40,058 bases of DNA from Reclinomonas americana ATCC 50394 (taxonomy: Eukaryota > Jakobida > Jakobea > Jakobida). A model generated the notes under the pieces. That model saw only the letters and a program-made list of their open reading frames with translations. It did not search any database and had not been told where the DNA came from. The position numbers were made by a program, and so were the translations under genes. How positions within the stretch are numbered: position 1 is the first letter of the stretch; each line of letters starts with the position of its first letter. The DNA is taken from NCBI GenBank assembly GCA_048213135.1, contig PS015426.1:1-40058 (forward strand), written 5' to 3'. Of this stretch, positions 21,701-33,910 are shown piece after piece.

Positions 21701-24700
21701 AAGCACGACGGTGAGTGAGTGCACTTCAGGCACATCAGAGCAAAGCACGGAAACGCAACCAGTCTCCGCCACCACATTCGGCGGGACGCGAATCTCGCGA
21801 ATCACGTGGTTGTCCGAGTCGGCCACCAACAATGCGCGCTTCCTGCTCGCAGTGAATATGAGGGGGAGAGGCATCGCAAGAGAACAAGGGTCGCGCGCAC
21901 CGTCGATTCCAGAACACTCCAGTGGGGAAACTGAAGCGTGCGCTTGTTGATGGGCCGTCTTGGAATCCCGCCTTGCCGGTGCCCGCCAGCGTGTGCACCA
22001 CTCTGCACATCCGCAGCAGAGGTCAACATGAGACCAACGAGTGTGCCACATAACAGAGACTTCGATCGCTCGTTTCTTCGCATCTCGATACACTGCAATC
22101 TAAGCAGAATACTTCTCTATTCACCAACATCTCGCACCTAAGTCCTGTCTGTCAATTCCATCTCTCTCACACACTCACTTGCACATACACACACGCACAC
22201 ACACGGTGTCCGAGCCATTCTTCTTTCTCTGTCGCACAAAGAACGCAAGAGTGCAAATGCATACTCCTCTCTACTCACAACCACATGCAGGTCTGTCAAT
22301 CTTCTCACGGTTCAGTGTGTTAGTATGCGTGCGAGCAGGTGAAGCTTAGAACACTGCTCTCAGGTTCTCGCCTCTCCTGTCCTCTACTCTCCTCCTCCCT
22401 CCCACACACACCCTTGATTGAGATCAACGACGCGGATGCAGTCGTTCAGTTCCGACACGAAAAGCCAGTTGAGCACGGGATCGTGGCAGATCTTTTGTGG
22501 ATACCTACAGCCGCTCAACGGTGAGTGCCACAAGACAAGAAACGAGAGACAGAGAGAGAGAGAGGCTGCGCAACTTGAACTTGGCGTCCTTGGCCAGACC
22601 ATTGACAAAGCCGCTCTCTCCAGTTCCCGCCACGGTCAGCGTGAAACCGTCCGACACACGCACAGAGCGGATGCGGTGATTCATGGTGTCGGCCTGTTGG
22701 GTTTGGCGTCCGTGAAATCGATCATGGTAATGAACACATGCGCTCGCACACGAACCACAAAGAGCCGGTCGCCGACCAGCACAATGCCATCGGGGCAGTG
22801 GAAACGCGCATTATGGCCACGAATATCGTCGCTAAAGCCGGACTCCTCCGACCCAGCAACCACGCGCATGGTCTGCTCCGGCATGTCCAGCGCCACAACA
22901 CCGCTCTTGACGCTCACGTACACTACCGTGCCTGTGTGCAGCCAGGTGAGAGATTGAGATGAAAGAGGAAGACAATGGAGAGAGCATACAAACCGGCAGC
23001 ATTGGCACAGACGCCCCTCGGCTCACACAAACGCGCATCGCGCCATGAACCGTGCTCCAGACCACTGCACCACAGTGAGCTTCACACCGATAAGAGGTGA
23101 CAATAGAAAAAATCGCACCGTTGTTTCTTGCCGCCGACCAGCGTCTGCACCGTAAGCTCCTCGACGGAGATGAGGCGAACGGCGTGATTGGAGGTGTCGG
23201 CGACGAGAATGTTGTCGTTGACGACACACAGGCCGGAGAGGAAGCCGAACTTGGCGGAACTGATCGGGCCGTCGACCAACTCGAAGCTGCCGACATTGGC
23301 GCCGCACAGGGTGAACACGCTGCCGGTTGGGTCGAGGCGACGGATGCATTGGTTGCCGCTCTCGGCTGCGAGGGGGAAGGGGGAGGGAAAAGGGGGCAGG
23401 GTGAGGCGAATCAGATTTCGTGAAGGCGGGCCAGAGGAAGGAGAGAGAAAGGAGAGCACAGTGAGATACAAAGAGTGATGTGAGTGAGATTTTGATAGGG
23501 AGAAGAGCAGCGACGCTGAGAGCCGGGTGAGTAATAACTCAGAGCATGAGAGGAATCAGGGAGGATGAATATAGAAGAACGAGATTCCGCATTGCCACAA
23601 CAGAGAGCCGCGGTACGGAACCGAGACAGAGCGAAAAGTGAGCAAGATGAACAGAGGTGCACAAGAGTGTCGTAGAACGAATGCAAACGACCACGATGAG
23701 ACGCACGAAGAGCACAAGCAGCAGATCGAGAAGCAAAGGCCGCGCATGAAAGTGCGAGAAAGAAACAGGAGATGCAGACTCAAGTCAGGTACGTCAGCGC
23801 GAAGTAGAAGGAATGAGGAGCGAGACGAGAAAGACGGCTGAGAATTGCCACGAAGGCCCTTCGTAACGCCTGTCTTCCTCTTCTCTTCTTTTCCCTCGTC
23901 TCTTGGCATGCAAACAAAATGCAATAAAGAGCTGTCGATACGCCTGCCTTCCCTCTTCTCTTCTTTACTCTATCCCTCTTCGCATACAAAATGCTGCACC
24001 GAAGACCTTCGATACGCCTGCCTTCCCTCTTCTCCTTTTTCCTCATCTCTTGGCATGCAACCAAAATGCAATTAAAGCCCTTTCTTTCCATCCAGCTTCT
24101 CTCTCAGGATGCAAGAGCCTTCGACATGCCTCACCCCCTTCCCCTTTACCCCTTCCCCCTTCGACTCACCAATCAACAGCGATCCCTTGGCCATCATCCC
24201 CAAATCACACGGATTGGCAAACATGGTCTCCTGCGCCGTCCCATCGCGGTGCCCCTCCTGTCCCACACCGCACACCGTGCGCACCTCCAGATGCATCATG
24301 TTCACCCGCGGCGACGTCGCAGCCAACAACGTCGTCGTCGTCGTCGTCGCCGATGCATCAGTCGCCTCCACAGCCGAGGAGGCAGAGGACACGGGCACGG
24401 TCCTGCGCGCTGGCGATGCCGAAGCCGTGCGCTGGTGGTGAAGTTGAGCGGCGGCGGCCACGCGAGGCGTCGGACGAGCCGAAGTCATTGATGGCGGTGG
24501 TGGTGGTGGAATGAACGCAGGACCCGCACTCACCAGTGACGGTGGCTGCTGAGTCACCAATGGAGGTGGAGGAGGAGACACTGCGGTGGCGCTGGGTGGA
24601 CGAAAGAGTTGCTGTTTGTATTGTGCTGGTTGAGGGGAACCGCGCGCAGCTGCTGCTGCTGGTGAGGGCGATGCCGAGTCCATCATGTATGCGGAGAGAC

Positions 24701-24749
24701 GAGGAGGTGCGAGGAGAGAGGGGTTGTGACCGGCACCAGTGGGCGTCAT
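18800..24749 (-). CDS. NHL-propeller protein with dynein-stalk/MTBD-like region and coiled coils
   Basis: Sixteen exons join in phase to 1076 residues: 24170-24749, 23119-23365, 22994-23064, 22756-22931, 22575-22693, 22412-22504, 21901-22002, 21760-21842, 21646-21696, 21515-21578, 21316-21449, 20385-20604, 20081-20311, 19358-20010, 19202-19290 and 18800-19117. Residues 1-150 are Pro/Ala/Ser-rich. About 153-490 hold six NHL units (LLIAESGNQCIRRL, ILVADTSNHAVRLI, LFVADTMNHRIRSV, LLVADSDNHVIREI and two weaker), a full six-blade propeller. About 510-645 align with the dynein heavy-chain stalk and microtubule-binding region: a short helix, then RGFTHPPTDLPLILDCLCSL, a W, and a helical end IKWLLAFEKAAHFY. 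A disordered part, an acidic stretch and coiled coils follow (LRAQVADLVSENRRLRNHN, ERLMAAVEELQQSN). No AAA+ motor is present. The ATG at 24749 is the first in the exon; an upstream exon is possible because the frame is open to the acceptor at 24773. The exon 15-16 junction is ambiguous, as the 84-base intron is also open. Confidence 0.78.
20620..21300. repeat. Long purine-rich tract in an intron of the NHL/dynein-stalk gene
   Basis: The plus strand is almost pure GGAAGG/GGGGAA to about 20820, then more mixed GA-rich to 21300. On the sense (minus) strand this is a polypyrimidine tract of roughly 600 bases ending at the acceptor of the exon starting at 20604. Confidence 0.85.
23840..24125. repeat. 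~75-bp degenerate tandem repeat in an intron of the NHL/dynein-stalk gene
   Basis: The unit contains CGATACGCCTGCCTTCCCTCTTCTC followed by GGCATGCAAACAAAATGC. Copies lie near 23860, 23935, 24003 and (decayed) 24117. It sits in the 804-base intron between the first two exons of the minus-strand gene. Confidence 0.7.
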
Positions 24750-25170
24750 GCTGCGAAGGAACTCCTCCACGCCTGTGTGCGCGAGTGTGAGTGTGTGTGT
24801 GAGTGTGTGAGATACAGAATGTATTGACGAAACCAATCGGCGATGCTGTTCGCTGCATGGCGAGGCGAGGAGTGGAGGAGGAAGAAGGAAGGAAGGAAGC
24901 AAGCAGAGATGTGTGCGCGTGAGTGAGGTTTTCGAGTGGAGAGGTGCCTTGCAATCCGTTGACCGGTTCGACCGTTGGATGAAAAATGTGTCGTCGCGAT
25001 TGGAGTGGCTTGCAGTGGCGGAAGCCTCTCTGCAGTACGCACTGAAAAGGGAGCGTGCAAGCGGCTGGTGTCGTTGCGTTTGCGTGACATTTTGTGTAAT
25101 GCATCTACAGTCGAAATCGACTTGAAATTTCACGCAAACGCACAGAAACGCACTCGCTGACGCGCGCACT
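24750..25170. promoter_or_regulatory. Divergent (bidirectional) promoter region
   Basis: 421 bases separate the start codons of the NHL/dynein-stalk gene (minus) and the IQ/coiled-coil gene (plus). It contains a GT/GA run near 24775-24812 and otherwise mixed sequence. No TATA box or other core element stands out. The NHL gene could have a 5' non-coding exon here, because an acceptor-like CACACAG precedes its frame at 24773-24779. The assignment as promoter rests only on geometry. Confidence 0.5.
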
Positions 25171-28097
25171 ATGGTCTCACGGCGTGATGCCGGCTCGCCC
25201 TCCTTTCTCACCGAGGTGGCGCACCTGCCAGGTAACGCACATTCACACTCACACACACACTCTTCTTTCCTCGTGAATTCACGTCCTGTTCACAGATGTG
25301 ACTCGCGAGTCCATTCCTCCGCGCCCGCCTCCTTCGGCACACGAACCGTTTGTGCTGCCGACGCCAGGCGCACAGAGTGGCTCGTTTCGACGCACAAGAG
25401 GCACGGCTGCGTCGAGTTCCGCTCTCGATCTGCGCTTTCCACCCGTGTCGCCGGATCGAGCAGGCTCGGACGCCGCCGCCACCACACTCTCGCGCTTTAC
25501 TGACCTGCGCAACACCAAGTACGACTATCTACTTTATGTTCTCGACAAGCAAGAGGTAATCAGGCTCTACAATCATGCCTGCTTGCACCCAGTCTCATCC
25601 ACGGCGTGCAGGAGGACGCCGAGGGAGAGAAAAAGGCCACCACTGCGGTTGCTTCGCCGTCTCCCATGTCGCCGTCGCGTCGCGATCCTCGTCTCGATCA
25701 GCTGTATGTGTCGTTGCTGGAGCCGGTGCCATCGGCCGACACGCAGGCCAATGGCGGTGCTGGGGATCGAGGTCGCGGAAGGGCACAGCAAGGTCAGCAA
25801 TGGTCATCAGATGCTTGTGTATTCCTTTCTTTTCCGCGTCTCACACGCGTGCATGCATGTACAGCGGCGAGTTCCTTTGTGACCAAGAAGCGGCGCCTGA
25901 ACAGCCAGAGTGTCAGCTCGCATGAGAGCTTGTCGACGCTGCGCAATCTGGAACGACGGCTGACCAAGCTGGCCAGCGACAGCAAGGAGCGGAGAGATTT
26001 GGAGATTCGCGTTGGTGAGCAGAAGTGTGTGCAGGAAAAGCCGCAACAGGAGGGATCGATTCTCATTGTGTCCACTCCCAGCCGAGTACTTGCGCGAGAG
26101 ACGACACTCGGACGGCACACTGAGTATTCTGGAGCGCAACAAGAGGGCGCTGATCGAGTCGGCGCCAGATGCCAAGGCTGAGCGGCTGGAGAACAAGGTA
26201 AGCTCGTGATGTCGCGCGCTGTCCATTGTCTGTCGAGGTAGTCCTCCTCCTCACGCCACCAATCATGCAGGCGCGGTTTTTCGTGGAGCACCAGCACGAA
26301 GTGCTGCAGCGCAGTGTGGAGGTGTTTGCTGAGCGACAGGAGCGATTGGCGGAGAAGCTGGCGCAGCAGGAGCGGGTGCGTGTGTATTCTTGTTGCGCGA
26401 CATATCTATAACATTTTCATCTCATCCGTGAGACCACAGACGCAACGCTCCAAGGAGGACATTCTGGCGGAGATGGTGCAGCGCAATGTGCTCACCATTG
26501 TCATCACCACGGCCAGTCGGCTGCTGGTTCTTTCTCGGGCTCTGATGGTCAGTGACCAACCAAGTGAGTAAGAGAGTGTGCACTTGTCTCTCGCTCACTC
26601 CCCATGCGCTGCAGAACGACCGTGCTTGCCGACAAGTGCGCGTCAAACTGCACACCAAGGCCGCCCTGCTGCAGCGCAACATGCAGATGTGGTATCGTCG
26701 GCTCGTCACTCGGCGCTTCTCCAACGGCATGCGCGTGTTCACTCGGTACTGGGACTGGAGTTTGTCAGCATTCAATCGCGTTGTTCCTCACTTCACCACC
26801 AACACAGAGTCTTCAACGCGTACCTATCGAAGAGGAGGCGTCGTTTCAGGGTGCAGGCTGTGAACTGGATCATCGAGTTCCTCAACGCGCAGCGTGAATC
26901 CACGAAACTGGTCATCATTGTTCGACGCTTCCGCAATGCCGGTCTGTGACTGTTGTGTATCGCGTCACACACCGTTGTCAGGCACACTCACAGCCGAGCG
27001 TGCAGTCCGCAAGATCCAGTCGTTCTTCCGACAACGTCAGTTCCAAAACGTGACACGCTACGGTCTCAGTATGCAATCCTGGGAGCGTTCGGCGTCCAAC
27101 ATCATCGCCGCGTACGACTATGCCTTGCAGGTTAGATGTCGACAAGCAATTCTTCCTTCATCCCTATTTGTACCTCACACTTCCTTGCCGCAGTATCAAC
27201 GCGCGGCAGCCCGCAATCCCAACTTCCAGATGCCGCGCCCTCCTCCCGACAACTACATGCGTTCTCTGTTGCGTGCACTCCAAGTTGTTTCGACAGTCGA
27301 GCCAGCAGTCTGTCTGATGTGCCCCACCCTCTTGCAGTTCACTATTCCCCAACGTCACCTTGTCGATCGCCGGCAAGAAGGAGCTGCTGAAGCGCATGTC
27401 CAGGTTGGTTTATCATTCATTGCTTATGTACCCGTGCCACACCGCCGCTGAACTTGTGTGCGCACACAGAGAACAAAAGATGGCGGTGCTGCAGGAACAC
27501 TGGCGCGAACAGCAGCGCCAGTTCCGGGAGCGCCTGCGGCAGTATCACGAGGACTTCAAGGCCTTCCAGAAAATGGCGGCCTACATCAAGATGCGCCGTG
27601 TTGTCACTGGCCGGGCCGCCGAGAACATTGACCTCGATCCGCCTGCACTGCCGACCATGCGCATCGTCATCTCGGAGGAAGAGGTATTGCGGTATACTTT
27701 CGCGCTCTCCCCATCATCGTGCACTCACCTTGGAGTGCCCGTGCAGATCATGCGGTTGATTGATCGTGCAATCACCGACGCCGCCATGAAACTGCGTGCC
27801 TCGTTCCACCGATCCTCATCTCCGTTGCGTTCACTCCATGTGAAGCACTCTTCTCTCGCTCCGCTGACTCACCCCATATCCAGTGAGCGGCCAGTGTCGC
27901 CACCGACCACAGAAGATGTCCCGCCTCCACCTTCCACGCCACCCTCCGAAACTGCTCCTGCAGACGACGACGACGACGCCGCCTGCTCGCCAGATTCCCA
28001 GCCACAGGAAACTCCAGTCGTTGCACCCGGTGCCAGTGAGAGCACCGAGGAACGACCACTGGTGCCGATTCTGCCTCCCACTGCGTTTAGGAAATGA
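25171..28097 (+). CDS. Coiled-coil protein with IQ-like motif
   Basis: Fifteen exons join in phase to 665 residues: 25171-25231, 25296-25555, 25612-25792, 25865-26014, 26082-26197, 26271-26375, 26440-26547, 26615-26745, 26850-26941, 26982-27130, 27194-27267, 27338-27403, 27470-27683, 27747-27823 and 27884-28097 (TGA). The N-terminal 130 residues are Pro/Ser-rich. Then come helical, basic segments (LRNLERRLTKLASDSKERRD, VEVFAERQERLAEKLAQQER). An IQ-like motif AVRKIQSFFRQRQFQ lies near residue 400 and could bind calmodulin or centrin. Another helix follows (LQEHWREQQRQFRERLRQY), and the tail is Pro/Asp-rich. No family is recognised. The motif content is common in ciliary, basal-body and other cytoskeletal proteins. 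Divergent orientation with the dynein-stalk-like gene supports that idea without proving it. Introns are all short (50-105 bases), unlike the neighbouring gene. Confidence 0.82.
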
Positions 28098-28375
28098 AAT
28101 CTGTTTGCAATATGCTCATTTCACCACAGCGAGGTGGGCGTGTACACTACTCACTTGTTCTCGGCAGCGTAGCACCAAAATGCCTTCTCACATAAACAGA
28201 TCAACATACACACAAAATGCAAATCGCGAAAACTATACATGTCTTTTTCTCTCTACTCCTTCTCCTTATCCCGTCACTCCATAACTCACTGCACCTCAAC
28301 AAACACATACAAAAAAATCATGTACGGCCGAGCACGTACCTCTCTCTCTTCCACTGTCTCTACTCTTTCAGGTGA
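28098..28375. other. Convergent intergenic region
   Basis: 278 bases between two convergent stop codons. A/C-rich with CACACA words. No AATAAA or other feature stands out. Confidence 0.6.
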
Positions 28376-31300
28376 TCACGGACTGAACGACAGCTCAAAG
28401 GTCACTCGGCAAAACACGAAAAAGATGACGGCCATGATCGCCTGCAGCAAGAACCAGAAGCCCATCACCGACGGACCCATGATGCCGGACGAGCGGTTGA
28501 TGACAAACGGCGGCGTCTGCGAGAACGACTTGCGCGGCACGACATTTTGCGGCGGTGGTCGCACCGGTGGTCGCAGATCGGCAGCCGCACGTAACCGCTC
28601 GTCAGCCGACATGGAGGCCATGGAGACGCGCTCACGAGGTGGGCTGGCGGCAGCGGTGTGGTGCTTGCGACGGCGGGATGCGGGAGGCGACGGTTGCTTG
28701 GGCGAGGCGTCCACCAGCGCAAAGCAGTCGACACGCGTGATATCGCGAGTCACTGCACGCTCGTCCACTTCGTCCACAGCCTCAGTCGTGGCGGCGGTCG
28801 CCGCCGACACTGGCGATGGTGACTGAGGCGATGCGCTCGCCGCTGCATTGACCTTGCCGTGCACCGACTCGAGCAGCTCGACAATGCGTTCCTGGCGCTG
28901 CGATTCGACCGACGACTCTTGCTGACGGCGCAGCGAAGCAGTGACTTTCTTCACCGCCGAGGCCGCGGCCTCCTCGGCCACCGACACCATCTCCTGACGC
29001 ATGGCCTGGCGCATGTCCAGCATGGCGGCTGTGACGAAAAAGGACAGAATGAGCTAAAGGAGGGCAAGAGAAAAAAAAGAGTGCGGACACACACGCACCC
29101 TTCATCTCGCGCGCAAGCTGCGCCGCAAGCTCAGACACTGCACTCTCCACAACCTTTTGGGGGTTGGACGCCTGCGGGATGGCGTCGAGGCGTTCGGCCA
29201 CTTGCTGCACCACGGCGTCGTGCTTGTTCTGCACTGTGCGAATGTCGCCAATCTGTTCCTCGATGCGGGTGATGCAGTCTGCGTGCGGCGGAGAGGGTGA
29301 GCTGCTGCAGATTCAAGTCACTAGGGGCACAGAGGGGGAGACAAACCGTGCCAGTTGGTCTTCTCGACGGTGTCAACAGTCTCGCCAGCAGTAGCAACAA
29401 TGCCTGCGCACGTGCAAAAGGCGGTGAGGAGTGGGAGGGATAGAGAGAAAGGAGTGACTGCTCATTGTGCGCACCACCAGCAGACTTGACGAAGCGGGTG
29501 GCCACCAGGTCGGTCACGCTGTCGCTAATCTGCGACGCACGCTGCAGCAGCGGGGTCACAGTTGACGAGGGAACAGCATTGGCCGTGCGGTGGAGAGCGG
29601 CGATAATGTCGGTCTCCAGGTGCTGCGCAAAGCCTGTGTGGTGTGGTGTGACGGAGGTGAGTTTCATGTGTGTGCTTGGAGAGTTCCTCGGAAATGTGCG
29701 AATTGCACGCACCTTCCATGCGCTTGCTGAGTTGGCCTTCGCGGTTCTGAATGGCCTCCTTGGTGGCGGCGCAGGCCTTTTCAGCCAGGCGCTCCGACAG
29801 GGTCGAGAATTCCTCTGTGCGAAAGGGGGAGGTGAGTGAGGGGGCGGAGAAGGAAGGGAGGAGAGGGAGCAAAGATAAGAGAGAGAGATAAGGGAGAAAG
29901 AGACAAGGGAGAGGGAGATAAGGGAGAGGAAGCTAAGGGAGAGGAAGCTAAGGGAGAGGGAGATAAGGGAGAGGGAGATAAGGGAGAGGGAGATAAGGGA
30001 GAGGGAGATAAGGGAGAGGGAGATAAGGGAGAGGGAGAAGGAGAGGGAGAGGGGGAGACCGAGAAAGAGGAGGAGAAATTGAGGGAGAGAGGGGAGAATG
30101 AGCAGGAGAGGGAGGGAGGCGAAGGTGTGAGAGGAAGAGGGGAAGAAATAGACAAGGTAAAGGAGAGCGAAGTGGGATCGAAGAGCAACAGCGAATGAAG
30201 GGAGGAGGTGGGATCCGAGAAAAGAGGCAGACTGAGACAAAGCAGACTGGGAAAACGGCACTCAACTCTCAAATTTGTCCTGCGCCAGCTCGCTGGCAGT
30301 GCGCTTGGAGACGGCCGACACAGTTCGGTCAATCATCTCACTGACGCTGTCTTGCGTGGAGCGGAACCACTCTGCGTGACATGGAGTTGAGAGGCACGAA
30401 TTTCAACGACCGGTCAAGGCAATAAAGGTCTCACGAACCAGTCATGTGGTCGCTGAGTGCAGCGCGCAACTGCTTCGAAAGCAGGCCAAAGGTGCCGACT
30501 CGAAGGCGAATCGACTCGGCCTCCACCATGTTGTCGGCGTCTGCCATGCAAAACAGTCAGCGCAAAGAAAGTATTGGCCTGCATGTTATTCTGACGCACC
30601 AGCCACTGCCTCGGCCACCGCTTGGCGAGCCTCGTCGGGCGAGTAGGATGTCGCAAACTTGCCGTTCTCCAGCTGCTGGTTGACCACGGCAATGGCCGCA
30701 AAGCACTCGTTGATGCGCTCCGCGTTGCCGGCCGTCGCTTGTATGATCTCTGCGCGAAGATGTGTTTCGAAATCAGCACCCTGCATGACGACGACGAGAG
30801 ACATGAAGAACATGCGCCTCACTCACCCTGCAAGTGAGCCAGCACCACGTGGTGCTCCTTGGCAGACTCGAGACGCAGCACTTTCTCTGCACGAGCGAAA
30901 GCGAGAGAAATCATAAGCAAAGGAGACGAGACGGAGAATGCACGAGGAGGGCAAGGACCTTGCAGGCGCTCCAACTCGGAGAACAGACGGCGGTAGTAGG
31001 TGGGAGCTGCGCGCATTTCAGAGTGAGGCAAAGTAAGTTGAATGGAAGGAGAGGATGATTATTACTCACAAACAGCGCTGCGGGTGCCGCCCGGCGACAT
31101 GGAGTGGAACGATTGCTCGAGCGACCCAGAGCTGGTGTTCAGCGCCGGTGGAGCCGGGAGGGTGCGGAAACGGACCTTCTCGCGCTGCTCGCGAGTGACA
31201 CGCGTCATCTCGGCGTGCTTCTGGCGCATCTGGTCAATGGCGTCGCACACTTCGCTCGGGTTCGATGCCGTCGACGTGGTGGTGGTGTCGGCGGCCGCGG

Positions 31301-33910
31301 TGGTGGTGGTGGTCGCGGAGGCGACAGTTGTCGCAATGCTCGGCTCGCTTTGCATGCGCTGAAGGAGTGGCTTGACGGCCTTGAGCATCGCCTCGTGGTG
31401 CTTCAGGATATCTGTTGTAGGGAAAGGGGTATGAGGGAAGTGAAGGGAAAGGAGGCGAAGGGAAGGGATAATGGATGAGGGAGGAAGAGGGAGGAAGAGG
31501 GAGGAAGAGGAAGGAAGAGGAAGGAAGAGGAAGGAAGAGGAAGGAAGAGGGAGGAAGAGGGAGGAAGACGGGGGAAGAGGGAGGAAGAGGAAGGAAGAGA
31601 GTGGAAGAGAGTGGAAGAGAGTGGAAGAGAGTGGAAGAGGATGGAAGAGGGTGAAAGAGGGAGAAAGAGGGTGAAAATGAAAGAGAGTGGGCGAGGGTGG
31701 AAGAGGGTGGGGGAGGGAGGAAGAGGGAGCAAGACGGAGGAAAGAGGGAGGAAGAGGGGAAAAAGAGAAAAGAAAGGAAGCGAGGAGAGAGATGCAAGAG
31801 TGAGAAGAGAGACGGGAGCAGAGGTGGGAAGGAGGCGTGAACGGGAAGGTAAATAACAGTGAGATGGCAGACATTATACGCCGTGTGGTGGGTGATGGAT
31901 ATAGAAGAAAGAAAGAAGCGGCAAGGAGAGGAAATATCAAGACAAGAAAGTGTCTGAGAAAGGCCCATTCCCTTTCCACATACCTCGCTGCTGCTCGCTA
32001 ATGGCGCTCTGGCTGCCGCGAATCGTGTCGAGGTCGCCGGCAAACTCCTGCAGCAGCTCGTTCATGAACGCGGTAAAGTGTGCGCGCATGTCCACCTCCT
32101 CTGTCTGAGCAGGCATCGCCAGGGCCGCTTGCGCCTCGGCGGTGGCCGTCGACATGACAGAGGTGCTGGTGCCGCGAATGCCCTCCATGAGGTCGTGCAG
32201 CTGGTCCTGGATGAAGAGGATTTGCGTGCGCAAATCGTCGGCCACTGTGCTGAGCTCCTGGCCAGTGACAACATCGGCGGGGAGACCACTCATGAGCGAC
32301 GAGTTGAGCGAGCCGCGACGAGCTGTTTTTTTCGAGCAAGAGAGTCAGGCAAATGATGAAAACAGGGACTAAATGAGACCAGTACACACCACGAGCGACC
32401 GAGGACGGCGTGCCGAGGTTGAGCACTGCGGGGGAGCGCAGACCAGCAAACAGGTCGCCGGCTGTGCACGGAGTAATCGGCAGCACGTCGGGCTCCACCA
32501 GACCCTCGGTGAGGATGCTGACCGAGCCGCGGCGGTGAATCGACATGGGCGTGGTGGCGGCAGCAATGACGGCGGCCACCGCGCTGCTGCTGCTGTTGCT
32601 GCTGCTCTGCTTGATCTCCTTCTCCTTCTCGGAGAGACGCGCCTCCAGCTCACGCATCTTCAGGTAGTTCTCGTTGATCTCGTGCAGCCACTCCTGCTCC
32701 TTGTGCATGTACTCGAGCTCGACCTGCTGCAGCTTCTCGCAGTCTTGCATCGACTCGGTGATCTGCAACGACGAACATCAAATAAGCTTGCGCGCGTCAC
32801 AACAAGAGTGGGTCTGCGTGAAAGGCACACCTGTCGCTCCAGATCACGAATGCGCGTCTCCTTCTCCAGCAACTCGCGATTGAGATCGCGCATGTCGGTC
32901 GGCAGCTGGAACGAGGGGCGACGAGTGGCGGAGAGCGGGGTGTTGCTGCCACCGACGCTGGTGTTGAGCACGGCGCTGCCAGTTGACATGGTCGCGCGGT
33001 GTCGCGACACCACCGACGACGGAGGAGGCACGGCCGGCGATCGAGTCGACGACAGGAAGCAGTGCAACGCGTCGCACGAGTCGTCCAGAGGCGATCGCTC
33101 CGAAGCCGGTTCAGGCGCCGGTGGCGACGCGCCCAGGAACGAGTTGCTGGGCGACATGCCTACGAAGAGAGAGACACACCAATGAGAATATGACAAACGG
33201 TTTGTGAGGCAACAATGCACGCACCTGGTCCAAAGCTGCACGGTGACGGAATGTGCTCATCGTCCAGCAATGCAGCCGCGCTGTTCTTGCGCTGCATGCA
33301 CCATCGTGTGTGAGTGAGCGCGAAAGACAGAGAGGCAGAGAGACAAAGAGGGGACAGCACTCACTCGTGTCGACAAGGCGTGAATGGGCGAGTCCAGTGG
33401 CATGAGCTCCCCGCCCGTGGGCGACAACTGCAGTGCCGACGAGAGGCTAATGACCGACACCTTGCGCGCACTAGCATCATACGAGGCATACAGTGGCGTG
33501 GTCTCCTCATCGTCGCCTCCAATCTCCTCGGCCTCCTCCACACGCGGAGGTGACGAGGCCTCAAAGAGATCATACGCGCCCTGCTTTTGCACGGCCAGGC
33601 GCACTGAGCGCCGCACAATCTCCTCTGCCGAGGAGGAGGAGTCGCCCATCAACGGCAACGAGTTGTCGAGGTAGTCCATACTGGTGGCCGTTGAGTGGCG
33701 CAAGGCACGTGCCTGCTCTGCAAATGATGCAATTGCCGAGCAGACTCGTCGGGGAGAAGAGGAGGAGGAAGAGGAAGGTGGAGAGAGTGTGCGGAACGAG
33801 GGCAGTGCGTGTGAGCGCGAAGGAGAGTGGTGAGAGAAAGAAGAGGAGGAAAGAGGTGGAGTGGTGGTCCTGGCGCTCTGACGGCGGAGAAACGAGTCAA
33901 AGCCGCGCAT
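28376..33910 (-). CDS. Large coiled-coil protein with C-terminal membrane anchor
   Basis: Sixteen exons join in phase to 1202 residues: 33365-33910, 33225-33291, 32831-33159, 32390-32762, 31984-32322, 31070-31411, 30959-31006, 30827-30886, 30600-30749, 30439-30540, 30267-30371, 29713-29814, 29478-29633, 29347-29403, 29099-29278 and 28376-29028 (TGA 28376-28378). The first 350 residues are Ser/Pro-rich and probably disordered, starting MRGFDSFLRRQSAR. Helical segments follow (RDLNRELLEKETRIRDLERQ, NENYLKMRELEARLSEKEKE, FSTLSERLAEKACAATKEAI). A single hydrophobic stretch near the C-terminus (SVMGFWFLLQAIMAVIFFVF), followed by a short polar end, looks like a tail anchor. The plan matches golgin-, giantin- or kinectin-like tethers of Golgi or ER membranes, but no sequence family is recognised. 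Long introns carry GA/CT repeats (29.88-30.06 and 31.44-31.76 kb). Confidence 0.8.
29880..30060. repeat. 15-bp minisatellite in an intron
   Basis: GAGAGGGAGATAAGG is repeated head to tail with small changes (GAAGCTAAGG variants near 29925-29955), roughly 29890-30040. It lies in the intron between exons 30267-30371 and 29713-29814 of the tail-anchored protein gene. A plus-strand frame through it (DKGEGDKGEG...) is a repeat artefact. Confidence 0.9.
31440..31760. repeat. GGAAGAGGAAGA/GGGAGGAAGAG minisatellite in an intron
   Basis: 10- to 11-bp units of GAGGAAGAGG and AGAGTGGAAG are repeated about thirty times. On the sense strand of the tail-anchored protein gene this is a polypyrimidine tract directly upstream of the acceptor of the exon starting at 31411. 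Confidence 0.9.

Noticed and set aside
29836-30198. Plus-strand frame of repeated Asp-Lys-Gly-Glu
   Set aside because: Translation of a 15-bp minisatellite inside an intron of the minus-strand gene. No flanking homology.
31054-31073. Donor GTTTGT for the exon ending near 31074
   Set aside because: Using GTGAGT at 31064-31069 instead gives the phase needed by the next exon and a canonical donor.
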